Assembly: GCA_026786275.1 (NCBI GenBank)
Contig: JAJAYJ010000182.1
Coordinates: 1-34,600, forward strand
Origin: Nocardioides sp.
GTDB taxonomy: Bacteria; Actinomycetota; Actinomycetes; Propionibacteriales; Nocardioidaceae
Length of the DNA: 34,600 nucleotides
Direction: 5' to 3'
Position numbers and translations under genes: made by a program. Shown in pieces: positions 1 to 8,530 of the stretch; position 1 is the first letter of the stretch, and every line of letters begins with the position of its first letter. Under the pieces are notes generated by a model. That model did no database searches. It was not told the origin of the DNA and saw only the letters and a list, made by a program, of their open reading frames with translations.

Positions 1-86
1 ATAAAAACACACCGGCCCCGGGCCCCCCCCGCCCCCCCCCAGCACCCCCCCCGGGGCCCCGGGGGGGCCACCTCTAGCCTGGGGCC

Positions 87-866
87 GTGCTCATCCTCCT
101 GCCCCCCAGCGAGGGAAAGTCCGCACCGAGGCGCGGCAAGCCTCTGGACCTCGACACGCTGAGCTCACCCGGCTTGACCCCGGCTCGGGACGCGGTGCTG
201 AACGCACTGGTCGAGCTGAGCTCCGGCGACGCCGAGCACGCGGCGAGAGTGCTCAACGTGCCCAGGACACAGCCCGGGTTGGTCGACCTCGACGCCCGGG
301 TCCGGACGTCGCCGACCGCCCGCGCCGAGGCCGTCTACGCCGGGGTGCTCTACGAGGCGCTCGACCTGCCCACCCTGTCGACCGCGGCCAGGCGGCGGGC
401 GACCTCACGGCTGCTCGTCACCTCCAGCCTCTTCGGACTGGTCGCACCGGGCGACCGGATCCCGGCCTACCGGCTCTCCGGAGACGCCGTCCTGCCCGGT
501 CTGGGCAGCGTGGCCGGACACTGGCGCGCGCACCTCGACGTACCGCTGAGCGAGACGCTCGGGGACGGACTCCTGGTGGACCTGCGCAGCAGCACGTACG
601 CCGCGTTCTGGCGACCGCCGGCCCGCCTGGCCACCCGGGTGGCGACCGTGCGGGTGCTGCACGAGAGCGACGGGCGACGGGCGGTGGTCAGCCACTTCAA
701 CAAGGCGACCAAGGGCCGGATCGTGCGCCAGCTCCTGGAGGACGGTGCCCGTCCCCGCACGCCGTCCCGGCTGGCCGAGGACCTGACCCGCCTGGGCTGG
801 CGGGTCGAGGTCGGGCCACCGAGCGCCCGGGGCACCCAGCTCGACGTGGTGGTCGACGCGCTCTAG
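87..866 (+). CDS. yaaA: YaaA family protein (peroxide stress / DUF328)
   Basis: 259-aa ORF with GTG start; N-terminus MLILLPPSEGKSAP, plus SSLFGLVAPGDRIPAYRL and SHFNKATKGRIVRQL, all typical of YaaA. Confidence 0.9.
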   Translation: MLILLPPSEGKSAPRRGKPLDLDTLSSPGLTPARDAVLNALVELSSGDAEHAARVLNVPRTQPGLVDLDARVRTSPTARAEAVYAGVLYEALDLPTLSTAARRRATSRLLVTSSLFGLVAPGDRIPAYRLSGDAVLPGLGSVAGHWRAHLDVPLSETLGDGLLVDLRSSTYAAFWRPPARLATRVATVRVLHESDGRRAVVSHFNKATKGRIVRQLLEDGARPRTPSRLAEDLTRLGWRVEVGPPSARGTQLDVVVDAL

Positions 867-1378
867 CCTGTCGCTCCGCCCGTCAGGTGTCCGCGGACCA
901 GTGCCGCGACGGCCGGCACGTCGACCGGTCCGGTCGTGTCCACCTCGATCAGCGGACCCACGCCGAGCGGCTCGACCGGCGTAGCCCAGAGCTCGTCCGC
1001 GGCCCGGAGACCGTCCAAGTGGCGCGGGTCGCGGGTCCGCGCCCAGTAGCGCGCGCGGGCGAGGTCGACGTCGAGCCGGCACCGGACCTCGATGACCGGG
1101 CCGGGCAGCGCCAGCACCAGGGGCCGCGAGGCCGCGAACCAGGTGCTGTCGATGACCGCCCCCGGACAGCCGCGCGCGACCCGCAGCACCACCGCGACCG
1201 CGGTCCGACCGAGCCGGCGTGACTCCTCCAGGCTCACCGAGGCCCCGAGGCCGTCCATCAGGGCTTCCTTGACGTCGTCCTTGGACAGGTAGGCCGTGCC
1301 GAGCTCCGCGGCCAGGCTGCGGGCCAGCGTCGTCTTGCCCGACCCCGGCCAGCCACCGACGAGCGCGTACCCCTTCAC
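863..1378 (-). CDS. AAA/P-loop kinase-like ATPase
   Basis: Walker A GGWPGSGKTTLA. Likely GTG start at 1378 (VKGYALVGG...); the longer ORF to 1462 overlaps the upstream gene. Stop codon overlaps the yaaA stop. Confidence 0.75.
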   Translation of the reverse strand: MKGYALVGGWPGSGKTTLARSLAAELGTAYLSKDDVKEALMDGLGASVSLEESRRLGRTAVAVVLRVARGCPGAVIDSTWFAASRPLVLALPGPVIEVRCRLDVDLARARYWARTRDPRHLDGLRAADELWATPVEPLGVGPLIEVDTTGPVDVPAVAALVRGHLTGGATG

Positions 1379-1388
1379 CGCGGCCGGG

Positions 1389-2576
1389 TCACCACGCAGA
1401 CGCCGCGGCGTCGAACCCGTCCCGGCCCGGCGGCAGCGCGTTGTAGAGCCGCAGCGAGCCACGCACCCCCGCGGCCGCGGTCGGGTCGGGGTAGAAGGAC
1501 ACGACCGTCACCGACGCGGGCGACAGTTCCATGCAGAACACCGCGCCGAGCGGCGCGCCCAGCGCGTGCGCGACCAGCGTCTTGATCGGGGTGACGTGGC
1601 TGAGCACCGCGACCGTGCGACCGGCGTGCGCCTCGAGCACGGACGACAGCCCGCTCAGCACCCGTGCCTCGACCGTGCGGAACGACTCGCCCCCTTGGGG
1701 AGCGGTGTCCAGGGAGCCCAGCCAGGCGTCCAGACCGGCCTGGTCCCGGTCGGCCACCTCGGCGAACGTCAGGCCGTCCCAGACGCCGAACTCCATCTCG
1801 GCGAAGCCGGGCTCGACCTCCACGTCGCGACCCAGGACGTCCGCGAGAATCTGCGCGGACTCCGCCGTCCGGCGTACCGGGGAGGCCACGACGGCGTCGA
1901 TCTTCTCCGCGAGCGGTGCGAGCCACTCGGCCGTGGCGCGGACCTGGTCGCGACCCTCGTCGCTGAGGGCCGGGTTGGCGGAGGCCAGACCACCGGAGAA
2001 CCGCTTGGCCGCCGTGTGCGGCGTGACCCCGTGCCGCACCAGGATCAGGGTCGTCGCCGCCGCACCACGCGACCAGCCTCGGGCCGGGGCCTGCGCGGTC
2101 CTCTCGTCGGGCGACTCGACCGCCTCGATCAGCGAGTCGCGGTCGGTCTGCGTCGTGGTGACGCCGCTGCGGGTACCGTCGAGGGCCTCGTTGGCCAGCC
2201 GGTCGGCGTGCCCGTTGCGCTCCCGCGGCACCCAGGTGTACGTCGTGCCCGGCGGCGCGAGCTCGGTCGCCTGCATCGCGAGCAGCCGCATGTCGGTGTG
2301 CTTGATCTTCCAGCGCCCCGACATCTGCTCGACCACGAACCGGGAGTCCATCCGGACCTCGACGTCCGAGCCGGGGGCGTGCGCGACGGCCAGGCGCAGA
2401 CCCGTGACCAGCCCGGAGTACTCGGCGACGTTGTTGGTCGCCGCCCCCAGCCGCTGCGCGGACTCGGCGATCACCGCTCCGGTCTCTGCATTCCGCAGCA
2501 CCGCGCCGTACGCCGCCGGGCCCGGGTTGCCGCGCGACCCGCCGTCGACCTCGACGACGACCGGGCGTGCGGTCAC
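1389..2576 (-). CDS. Bifunctional RNase H / acid phosphatase (Rv2228c-like)
   Basis: N-terminal RNase HI domain (VEVDGGSRGNPGPAAYGAVL, WVPRERNGHADRLANEAL) fused to a histidine phosphatase domain (LILVRHGVTPHT, LSHVTPIKTLVAHAL). GTGA overlap with the upstream gene. Confidence 0.93.
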   Translation of the reverse strand: MTARPVVVEVDGGSRGNPGPAAYGAVLRNAETGAVIAESAQRLGAATNNVAEYSGLVTGLRLAVAHAPGSDVEVRMDSRFVVEQMSGRWKIKHTDMRLLAMQATELAPPGTTYTWVPRERNGHADRLANEALDGTRSGVTTTQTDRDSLIEAVESPDERTAQAPARGWSRGAAATTLILVRHGVTPHTAAKRFSGGLASANPALSDEGRDQVRATAEWLAPLAEKIDAVVASPVRRTAESAQILADVLGRDVEVEPGFAEMEFGVWDGLTFAEVADRDQAGLDAWLGSLDTAPQGGESFRTVEARVLSGLSSVLEAHAGRTVAVLSHVTPIKTLVAHALGAPLGAVFCMELSPASVTVVSFYPDPTAAAGVRGSLRLYNALPPGRDGFDAAASAW

Positions 2577-3316
2577 AACCCCGACTCAGGCGTGCGCACC
2601 AGGATCCGGGTGCACTCCTCGCACCGCACCACCGTGTCCTCGGGCGCTGCCTTGATGACCGCCAGCTCCGCGTTGTCGATGTTGAGCTGGCAGCCGGTGC
2701 ACCGGCGCTGGCGCAGCTCGGCGGCGCCCACGCCGCCCCGCTTCGCCCGGACCCGGTCGTAGACCTTCATCAGGTCCTCGGGCATGCCCTCGACCGCAGG
2801 TCCCCGCTCGGCGGCGCGCCGGGCCCGCACGATGTCGATGTCGCCGGTCTTGTCGTCGCGGGACGCGGTCAGCTCAGCGATGCGGGCGTCCGCGATCGCG
2901 ACCTGCTCGACGACGGCGTCCAGGATGCTCTGCGCCTCCTCGAGCTTCTCCATGACCTCGATCTCGTCGTCCTCGAGGCTGGAGATGCGGCGCTGCAGCG
3001 ACTCCATCTCGCCCTGCAGGTGGTGCAGGTCCTTGGGGTTGGTGATCAGGCCCTTGTCCATCCGGTCCTGGTCGCGGACGCGACGCGCCTTGACCGACTC
3101 GACGTCGGCGTCGACCTTGGCCTGCTCGACGGTGAGGTCGTCGACCTCGATCTGCAGGTCGCGCCGCTGGTTGTCGAGCTCGGTGCGCGAGAGCTCCAAC
3201 GCGCCAAGCTCGGCGAGCTCGGGCAGGTGGGAGCGCTGGTGCCTCAGCTGGGCGTCCTGGGCGTCCAGCGCCTGGACGTCGAGCAGCTTCAGCTGGGCGG
3301 TCGGGTCGGCTTTCAG
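2573..3316 (-). CDS. C4-type zinc ribbon, coiled-coil protein (Rv2229c-like)
   Basis: Long coiled coil, then CTGCQL...CEECTRILVR zinc ribbon. CTG start at 3316 preceded by GAGGAG (SD), with no in-frame ATG/GTG nearby. Confidence 0.85.
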   Translation of the reverse strand: MKADPTAQLKLLDVQALDAQDAQLRHQRSHLPELAELGALELSRTELDNQRRDLQIEVDDLTVEQAKVDADVESVKARRVRDQDRMDKGLITNPKDLHHLQGEMESLQRRISSLEDDEIEVMEKLEEAQSILDAVVEQVAIADARIAELTASRDDKTGDIDIVRARRAAERGPAVEGMPEDLMKVYDRVRAKRGGVGAAELRQRRCTGCQLNIDNAELAVIKAAPEDTVVRCEECTRILVRTPESGL

Positions 3317-3335
3317 CGGGGACTCCTCGTCGGGT

Positions 3336-4460
3336 TCACGGGCGGAACGTCCACGGGTCGGTGCACCGTGTGCTGACCCGGGTCTCCACCGTATCGCCCC
3401 AGGCTGCGCGCAGCCGAGCCTCCACCACGGGCAGCCACGTCCACTCGGCCGCCCAGTGCGCGACGTCGACGAGCGCCGGGCCGTCCTTCTCGAGGAACTC
3501 CGCCGCAGGGTGGTGGCGCACGTCGCTGGTGACGTAGACGTCGGCATCGGTGCCGAGCACCGTGTCGAGCAGGAAGTCGCCCGCACCCCCGCACACCGCG
3601 ACCCGGCGCACCGGCCGGGGCGGGTCGCCGCCGCCGCGCACGCCGTGGGCGGTGAGCGGCAGCGCCGCGGCCACCTGCCGGGCGAACTGCGCCAGCGACA
3701 CCTCCTCCACGGTGCCGATCCGACCGACCCCGGAGGTGGTGTCGCCGACGTCGGCGAGCGCGATGACGTCGTACGCCGGCTCCTCGTAGGGGTGCACCTC
3801 GAGCATCGCGGCCACCGCGGCCGTGCGCCGGGCCCGCGGCAGCACCACCTCGATGCGTGACTCGGGCACCAGCTCGACCGCACCCACGGTGCCGATGTGG
3901 GGGTTGGCGCCGACCATCGGTCGGAAGCGACCCTCGCCGGTCCCGGTGTAGGACGCCTGCTCGTAGTCCCCGATCTGACCCGCGCCGGCGCGCCCCAACG
4001 CCTCGCGGACCCGGCCGGCCGCGTCGGTCGGCACGAAGACGGTCAGCTTGTCCGTGGGCGTGCCCGCTCCGGGCTGGATCGGGCCCACGTCGCTCAGCCC
4101 CAGCGCCGTGGCCAACGCCTCCGACACCCCGCCGACCGCGCGGTCGGCGTTGGTGTGGGCCGTCAGCAGGGCGCAGCCGGCGTCGGCCAGCACGCCCAGG
4201 GTGCGGCCCTTGGGCGTGGTGCGGGCCACGCCGTGGACAGGGGTCAGGAAGAGCGGATGGTGCACCACCAGCAGGTCGGCGTCCATCTCGGCGGCCTCCA
4301 GCGCCACCTCGAACGACGGGTCCACCGCGAACAGGACCCGCCGCACCGGCGCCTGCGGATCACCCGAGACCAGGCCCACCGCGTCCCAGGCTTCGGCCGT
4401 GCCGGGCGGGTACCACGTGTGCAGGAGGTCCACCGCGTCGTCGAGGGTGTGGTCGGGCAT
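3336..4460 (-). CDS. Nif3-like dinuclear metal center hexameric protein
   Basis: MPDHTLDDAVDLLHTWYPPGTAEAWDAVGLVSGD, HHPLFLTPVHGV, AHTNADRAVGGVSEALA, typical of Nif3/DUF34. Confidence 0.93.
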   Translation of the reverse strand: MPDHTLDDAVDLLHTWYPPGTAEAWDAVGLVSGDPQAPVRRVLFAVDPSFEVALEAAEMDADLLVVHHPLFLTPVHGVARTTPKGRTLGVLADAGCALLTAHTNADRAVGGVSEALATALGLSDVGPIQPGAGTPTDKLTVFVPTDAAGRVREALGRAGAGQIGDYEQASYTGTGEGRFRPMVGANPHIGTVGAVELVPESRIEVVLPRARRTAAVAAMLEVHPYEEPAYDVIALADVGDTTSGVGRIGTVEEVSLAQFARQVAAALPLTAHGVRGGGDPPRPVRRVAVCGGAGDFLLDTVLGTDADVYVTSDVRHHPAAEFLEKDGPALVDVAHWAAEWTWLPVVEARLRAAWGDTVETRVSTRCTDPWTFRP

Positions 4461-4497
4461 GCGGTGAGGCTAGCCGCCACCGACCTAGGCTCTGATC

Positions 4498-4803
4498 ATG
4501 CCCGTCGTGAAGATCAACGCCATCTCGGTGCCGCCGCAGGCGCACGAGGAGCTCGAGAAGCGCTTCGCCGAGCGCGCCCACACCGTCGACGGGACGCCCG
4601 GCTTCCTCGGCTTCCAGCTGCTGCGCCCGGTCGCCGGCGACGACCGCTACTTCGTGGTCACCCAGTGGGCCGACGATGCGTCGTTCGCCGCCTGGCGGGA
4701 CGGCGACGCGGTGGCCGCGCACGCCGGTGAGCGCGCCAACCCGGTCTCGAGTGGCGCCAGCCTGCTGGAGTTCGAGGTCGTCCTCGACGTCAAGCCGTCC
4801 TGA
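4498..4803 (+). CDS. Antibiotic biosynthesis monooxygenase (ABM) domain protein, IsdG/MhuD-like fold
   Basis: 101 aa; AHTVDGTPGFLGFQLLRPVAGDDRYFVVTQWADDASFAAWRDGD matches the ABM-domain pattern. Confidence 0.85.
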   Translation: MPVVKINAISVPPQAHEELEKRFAERAHTVDGTPGFLGFQLLRPVAGDDRYFVVTQWADDASFAAWRDGDAVAAHAGERANPVSSGASLLEFEVVLDVKPS

Positions 4804-4824
4804 CGTGAGCGGCGGCGGCGGCCG

Positions 4825-6381
4825 TCAGTTGACCTGGCGGCCCTCGCCCTCCCAGTAGGGCTGGCGGAGCTTGAACTTCTGGAGCTTGCCGGTCGCGGTC
4901 CGGGCCAGCTGGTCGCGGAACTCGATGGACGTGGGGGCCTTGTAGCCGGCGGCCTTGTCCTTGCACCAGGCGATCAGGTCGGACTCGGAGACCTCCTGGT
5001 CGGCCTCGAGCACGACCAGGGCCTTGATCGTCTCGCCCCACTTCTCGCTGGGTACGCCGATCACCGCGACCTCGGCGACGGCGGGGTGCGAGAAGATCAC
5101 GTCCTCGACCTCGATGGACGAGACGTTCTCGCCGCCGGTGATGATGACGTCCTTGCGGCGGTCGCTGATGGTGAGGTAACCGTCCTCGCCCAGCACGCCC
5201 CCGTCTCCGGTGTGGAACCACCCACCGGCCAGCGAACGAGCCGACTCGTCGGGGTTCTCCCAGTAGCCCTGCAGCACGACGTTGGAACGGGCCAGGACCT
5301 CCCCGGCCGCCTCCGGGGACTGGTCGATTGCGATCGTGCAGCCCAGGGCGGGCGCACCGGCCCTGGTCAGCTTGCCGGCACGCTCCTCCGCCGACAGGTG
5401 GTCCCACTCCTCGCGGGTGCGGTTGACGGTGAGCAGGGGCGAGGTCTCGGTCAGGCCGTAGATCTGGATGAACTCCCAGCCGAGCTCCTGCTCGACCCGG
5501 GCCACGGTCTGGGTCGGGGGCGGTGCGCCGGCCATGATGATGCGGACCGTGTCACGGCCCGGGATCTCGCCCTCCCACGACTGGGCCGCCTCCAGCACCG
5601 CGGCCGCGACCGCAGGGGCTGCACACATGACGGTGACGCCGTGGTCACGGACCCGGCGCAAGATCTCGGCGCCGTCGATCTTGCGGATCACGATGTGCCG
5701 GGCGCCGACCCCGGACATCGCGAACGGCATGCCCCAGCCGTTCGCGTGGAACATCGGCAGCGTGTGCAGGTAGACGTCGCGGTCGCTGGCGGTGACGTGC
5801 ATCGCGAAGGTGACTGCGTTGGTCCAGATGTTGCGGTGCGTGATCTGCACGCCCTTGGGCCGCGCCGTGGTGCCGGAGGTGTAGTTGATGGTCGCGGTGG
5901 CGTTCTCGTCGTGCTCCCACGGCTCCGGCTCCACGCCCTCGGCGGCGAACATGTCCTCGTCGCGGCCCAGCACGAAACGGTGCTCGGCCGTGACGCCCGC
6001 CAGGGACTCGTCGAGCTCGGGGTCGACCAGCACCACCCTGGCCCCCGAGTGCTCGATGATGTAGCGGACCTCCTCGGGTCGCAGCCGGAAGTTCACCGGC
6101 ACCAGCACCCGACCGTAGCCGGAGACGCCGAAGAACGACGTCAGCAGTCGCGAGCTGTTGTGGCTCACCACCGCCACCCGGTCGCCGACCCCAACACCGA
6201 GCTCGTCGAGCTTGGCCGCCTGCCGTTTGGCCAGCGCGCCGATCTCGGCGTACGTCAGCTCACCGCGGTCGTTGCCCAGGGGCGCTGCGGGCTGGTCCGG
6301 CTCGTCGACCACCCCGACCCGCTCGCCGTACGCCTGGACGGCGCGGTCGATGAAGTCGGACACACACATCGGGACGAGCAC
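4825..6381 (-). CDS. AMP-binding acyl-CoA synthetase (FadD family)
   Basis: INYTSGTTARPKGVQITHRN, GWFHTGDGGVLGEDGYLTISDRRKDVIITGGENVSSIEVE, RTATGKLQKFKLR. GTG start with AAGGAG upstream. Confidence 0.92.
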   Translation of the reverse strand: MLVPMCVSDFIDRAVQAYGERVGVVDEPDQPAAPLGNDRGELTYAEIGALAKRQAAKLDELGVGVGDRVAVVSHNSSRLLTSFFGVSGYGRVLVPVNFRLRPEEVRYIIEHSGARVVLVDPELDESLAGVTAEHRFVLGRDEDMFAAEGVEPEPWEHDENATATINYTSGTTARPKGVQITHRNIWTNAVTFAMHVTASDRDVYLHTLPMFHANGWGMPFAMSGVGARHIVIRKIDGAEILRRVRDHGVTVMCAAPAVAAAVLEAAQSWEGEIPGRDTVRIIMAGAPPPTQTVARVEQELGWEFIQIYGLTETSPLLTVNRTREEWDHLSAEERAGKLTRAGAPALGCTIAIDQSPEAAGEVLARSNVVLQGYWENPDESARSLAGGWFHTGDGGVLGEDGYLTISDRRKDVIITGGENVSSIEVEDVIFSHPAVAEVAVIGVPSEKWGETIKALVVLEADQEVSESDLIAWCKDKAAGYKAPTSIEFRDQLARTATGKLQKFKLRQPYWEGEGRQVN

Positions 6382-6453
6382 GGTGGCTCCTTCGGGACAA
6401 GGACGTGACGGGCGCCACTGTAGTGACGTCCACGTGGGACCGTTGCCGTCCGG

Positions 6454-6480
6454 ATGAGAGCTTTCTCATCGTTTTCTCAC
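6454..6480 (+). promoter_or_regulatory. Candidate response-regulator box 1 (inverted plus tandem repeats)
   Basis: ATGAGAGCT-TTCTCAT-CGTT-TTCTCAC: 11-bp-period direct repeat plus inverted half-site. The 16-mer ATGAGAGCTTTCTCAT recurs identically at 10561-10576. Confidence 0.55.
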
Positions 6481-6513
6481 GTCCGGCCCATGATGCGGCA
6501 GGATCGTGTCCTC

Positions 6514-7011
6514 ATGCACCGAATCTGGAAGCTCGTCATCGCCCTCGCGCTCGTGCTGCCGATGGGTGCGTTCGTCGCGGGGTCGTTGATGGCCTCCGCC
6601 GCTGACGACCCCGTACCCCGACCTCCGATCGTGATCTCCCAGAGCCCGACCTCGACGCAGGAGCCGGTCCCGGTGGACCCCGCACCCCCGGCCGGCCCAG
6701 CACCGGCCCAGGCCTCTGTCCCGGCGCCCCAGACGGGTGCGACGTCCGCCTCGCCCCCGCCGCCGGCGTCCGTGGCGCCCGCCCCGCTCACCGGGGACAG
6801 CGACGCCGACCGCGACGACCGCTCGGGCGGTTCCCGCGACGGCAGCAACAGCGGCAGCGACGACGACGACGTCACCGTCGTTCCCCCGCGGCCCGAGCGG
6901 GTCGAGGACAACCGCGGCCCGCGCGAGGATCGCGACGGTCCGTCCCCCTCGCCGACGGATGACGACGGGGACGAGGACGACCACGACGGGGACGATGACG
7001 ACGACGACTGA
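6514..7011 (+). CDS. Secreted Pro-rich / Asp-rich low-complexity protein
   Basis: Signal peptide MHRIWKLVIALALVLPMGAFVAGSLMASAADD, then Pro/Ala-rich and Asp-rich segments ending DDDGDEDDHDGDDDDDD. Start uncertain (ATG at 6490 also possible). Confidence 0.7.
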   Translation: MHRIWKLVIALALVLPMGAFVAGSLMASAADDPVPRPPIVISQSPTSTQEPVPVDPAPPAGPAPAQASVPAPQTGATSASPPPPASVAPAPLTGDSDADRDDRSGGSRDGSNSGSDDDDVTVVPPRPERVEDNRGPREDRDGPSPSPTDDDGDEDDHDGDDDDDD

Positions 7012-8530
7012 GTCGACCGCAGCCCAGCCGCCACCTCCCACGAGCGCCCGACCGCCCCGGTCGGGCGTTTCCGTCCGCACCCGGATCGCCGCGACGGTCG
7101 CACTGCTCGTGACCGTCGCGCTCGCCGGAGCCGGCCTGATCGTCTTCGTGGTCGAGGGTGAGCGGATCGAGCAGCAGGCCGTGGACGAGGCCGAGCAGGA
7201 GCTCGACGAGTTCGCCAACCTGGTTAACCAGGGCATCGACCCCGAGACAGGCAGTCGCTTCCCGTCCGTGGACGGTCTGTTGAACCTCTACCTGAGCCGC
7301 AACGTGCCCGACGACGACGAGGCGCTCGTGGGTTGGATCGGGAGCGCTCCGGCCCTGCAGTTCCCCGACGACGGGCTGACCGACGACCCGACCTTCCTGG
7401 CCGCCGCGGCCCCCCTCGTCCGGGCCGGCGGCAGCGCCCGGATCGACACGCGCCAGGGCACGACGCTCGTCACGGCCAAACCCGTCGTGCTCGAGACCGA
7501 GACCGGCGCCCTCGTCGTGGTGAAGTACCTGGACGCGGACCGGGCCGAGCTGCTCGACACCATGCGGACCTTCACGATCGTCGCGTTGCTCTCCCTGCTG
7601 GCCGTGGTCGCGGTGGCCACCTGGGTCTCGGGCCGGCTGCTCGCCCCCCTGCGCGTGCTGCGCGAGACCGCCGACGAGATCACCGAGACCGACCTGGCTC
7701 GACGCATCCCCGAGACCGGCAACGACGACATCACCGCCCTGACCCGCACCGTCAACGGCATGCTCGACCGGATCGAGTCGGCGTTCGTGGGGCAACGACG
7801 GTTCCTCGACGACGCCGGTCACGAGCTGAGGACCCCCTTGACGGTCCTGCGGGGCCACCTCGAGCTGCTCGATCCCGAGAGCCGGGAGGACGTAGAGGAG
7901 ACCAGGGCGCTGCTGCTCGACGAGATCGACCGGATGGCGCGCCTGGTCGGGGAGCTCACCCTGCTGGCGAAGAGCGACCGGCCCGACTTCGTGACCCCGG
8001 GCCCCGTGGATCTGGAGGCGCTGACCCACGACGTGCTCGCGAAGGCCCGCGGCCTGGGTGAACGAACCTGGAGCCTCGACGGCTCCGGGCAGGCCACGGT
8101 GACCCTCGACGAGCAGCGGATCACCCAAGCCCTGCTCCAGCTCTGCGACAACGCCGTCAAGCACACCCGGGAGGGTCAGCTGATCGCCCTCGGCTCGTCG
8201 TACGACGACGACTGGGTCGAGCTGTGGGTCCGCGACACCGGCCCGGGCGTGCGCGCCGCTGACCGCGACATCATCTTCGCCCGCTTCGGACGCGGCACGG
8301 TGCCCGAGGACGACGAAGGCTTCGGCCTGGGTCTGTCCATCGTCGAGGCGATCGCGGCCGCGCACGGTGGCACCGTGCACCTGGAGGACGGTCGCCCCAC
8401 CGGCGCCTGCTTCGTGATCACCCTGCCCGCCGCGGACGCGCTCGCCGACCCGGACGCGCTCCCGCAGACCCACGCCGACGAGACCACACCGACCACCACC
8501 CGGGAGGACCCCGCATGGCCCGCATCCTGA
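6995..8530 (+). CDS. Sensor histidine kinase (HAMP, HisKA, HATPase_c)
   Basis: Two TM segments flanking an extracytoplasmic domain; H-box DDAGHELRTPLTVLRGHLELL, N-box LLQLCDNAVKHT, G-boxes DTGPGV / GFGLGLSIV. ATG at 6995 overlaps the end of the upstream gene. Confidence 0.93.
   Translation: MTTTTESTAAQPPPPTSARPPRSGVSVRTRIAATVALLVTVALAGAGLIVFVVEGERIEQQAVDEAEQELDEFANLVNQGIDPETGSRFPSVDGLLNLYLSRNVPDDDEALVGWIGSAPALQFPDDGLTDDPTFLAAAAPLVRAGGSARIDTRQGTTLVTAKPVVLETETGALVVVKYLDADRAELLDTMRTFTIVALLSLLAVVAVATWVSGRLLAPLRVLRETADEITETDLARRIPETGNDDITALTRTVNGMLDRIESAFVGQRRFLDDAGHELRTPLTVLRGHLELLDPESREDVEETRALLLDEIDRMARLVGELTLLAKSDRPDFVTPGPVDLEALTHDVLAKARGLGERTWSLDGSGQATVTLDEQRITQALLQLCDNAVKHTREGQLIALGSSYDDDWVELWVRDTGPGVRAADRDIIFARFGRGTVPEDDEGFGLGLSIVEAIAAAHGGTVHLEDGRPTGACFVITLPAADALADPDALPQTHADETTPTTTREDPAWPAS

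Noticed and set aside
1296-2762. 488-aa plus-strand ORF opposite RNase H/phosphatase
   Set aside because: Antisense shadow of a well-supported gene.
5086-6408. 440-aa plus-strand ORF opposite the FadD gene
   Set aside because: Shadow ORF; composition typical of antisense GC-rich reading, with FadD motifs intact on the other strand.
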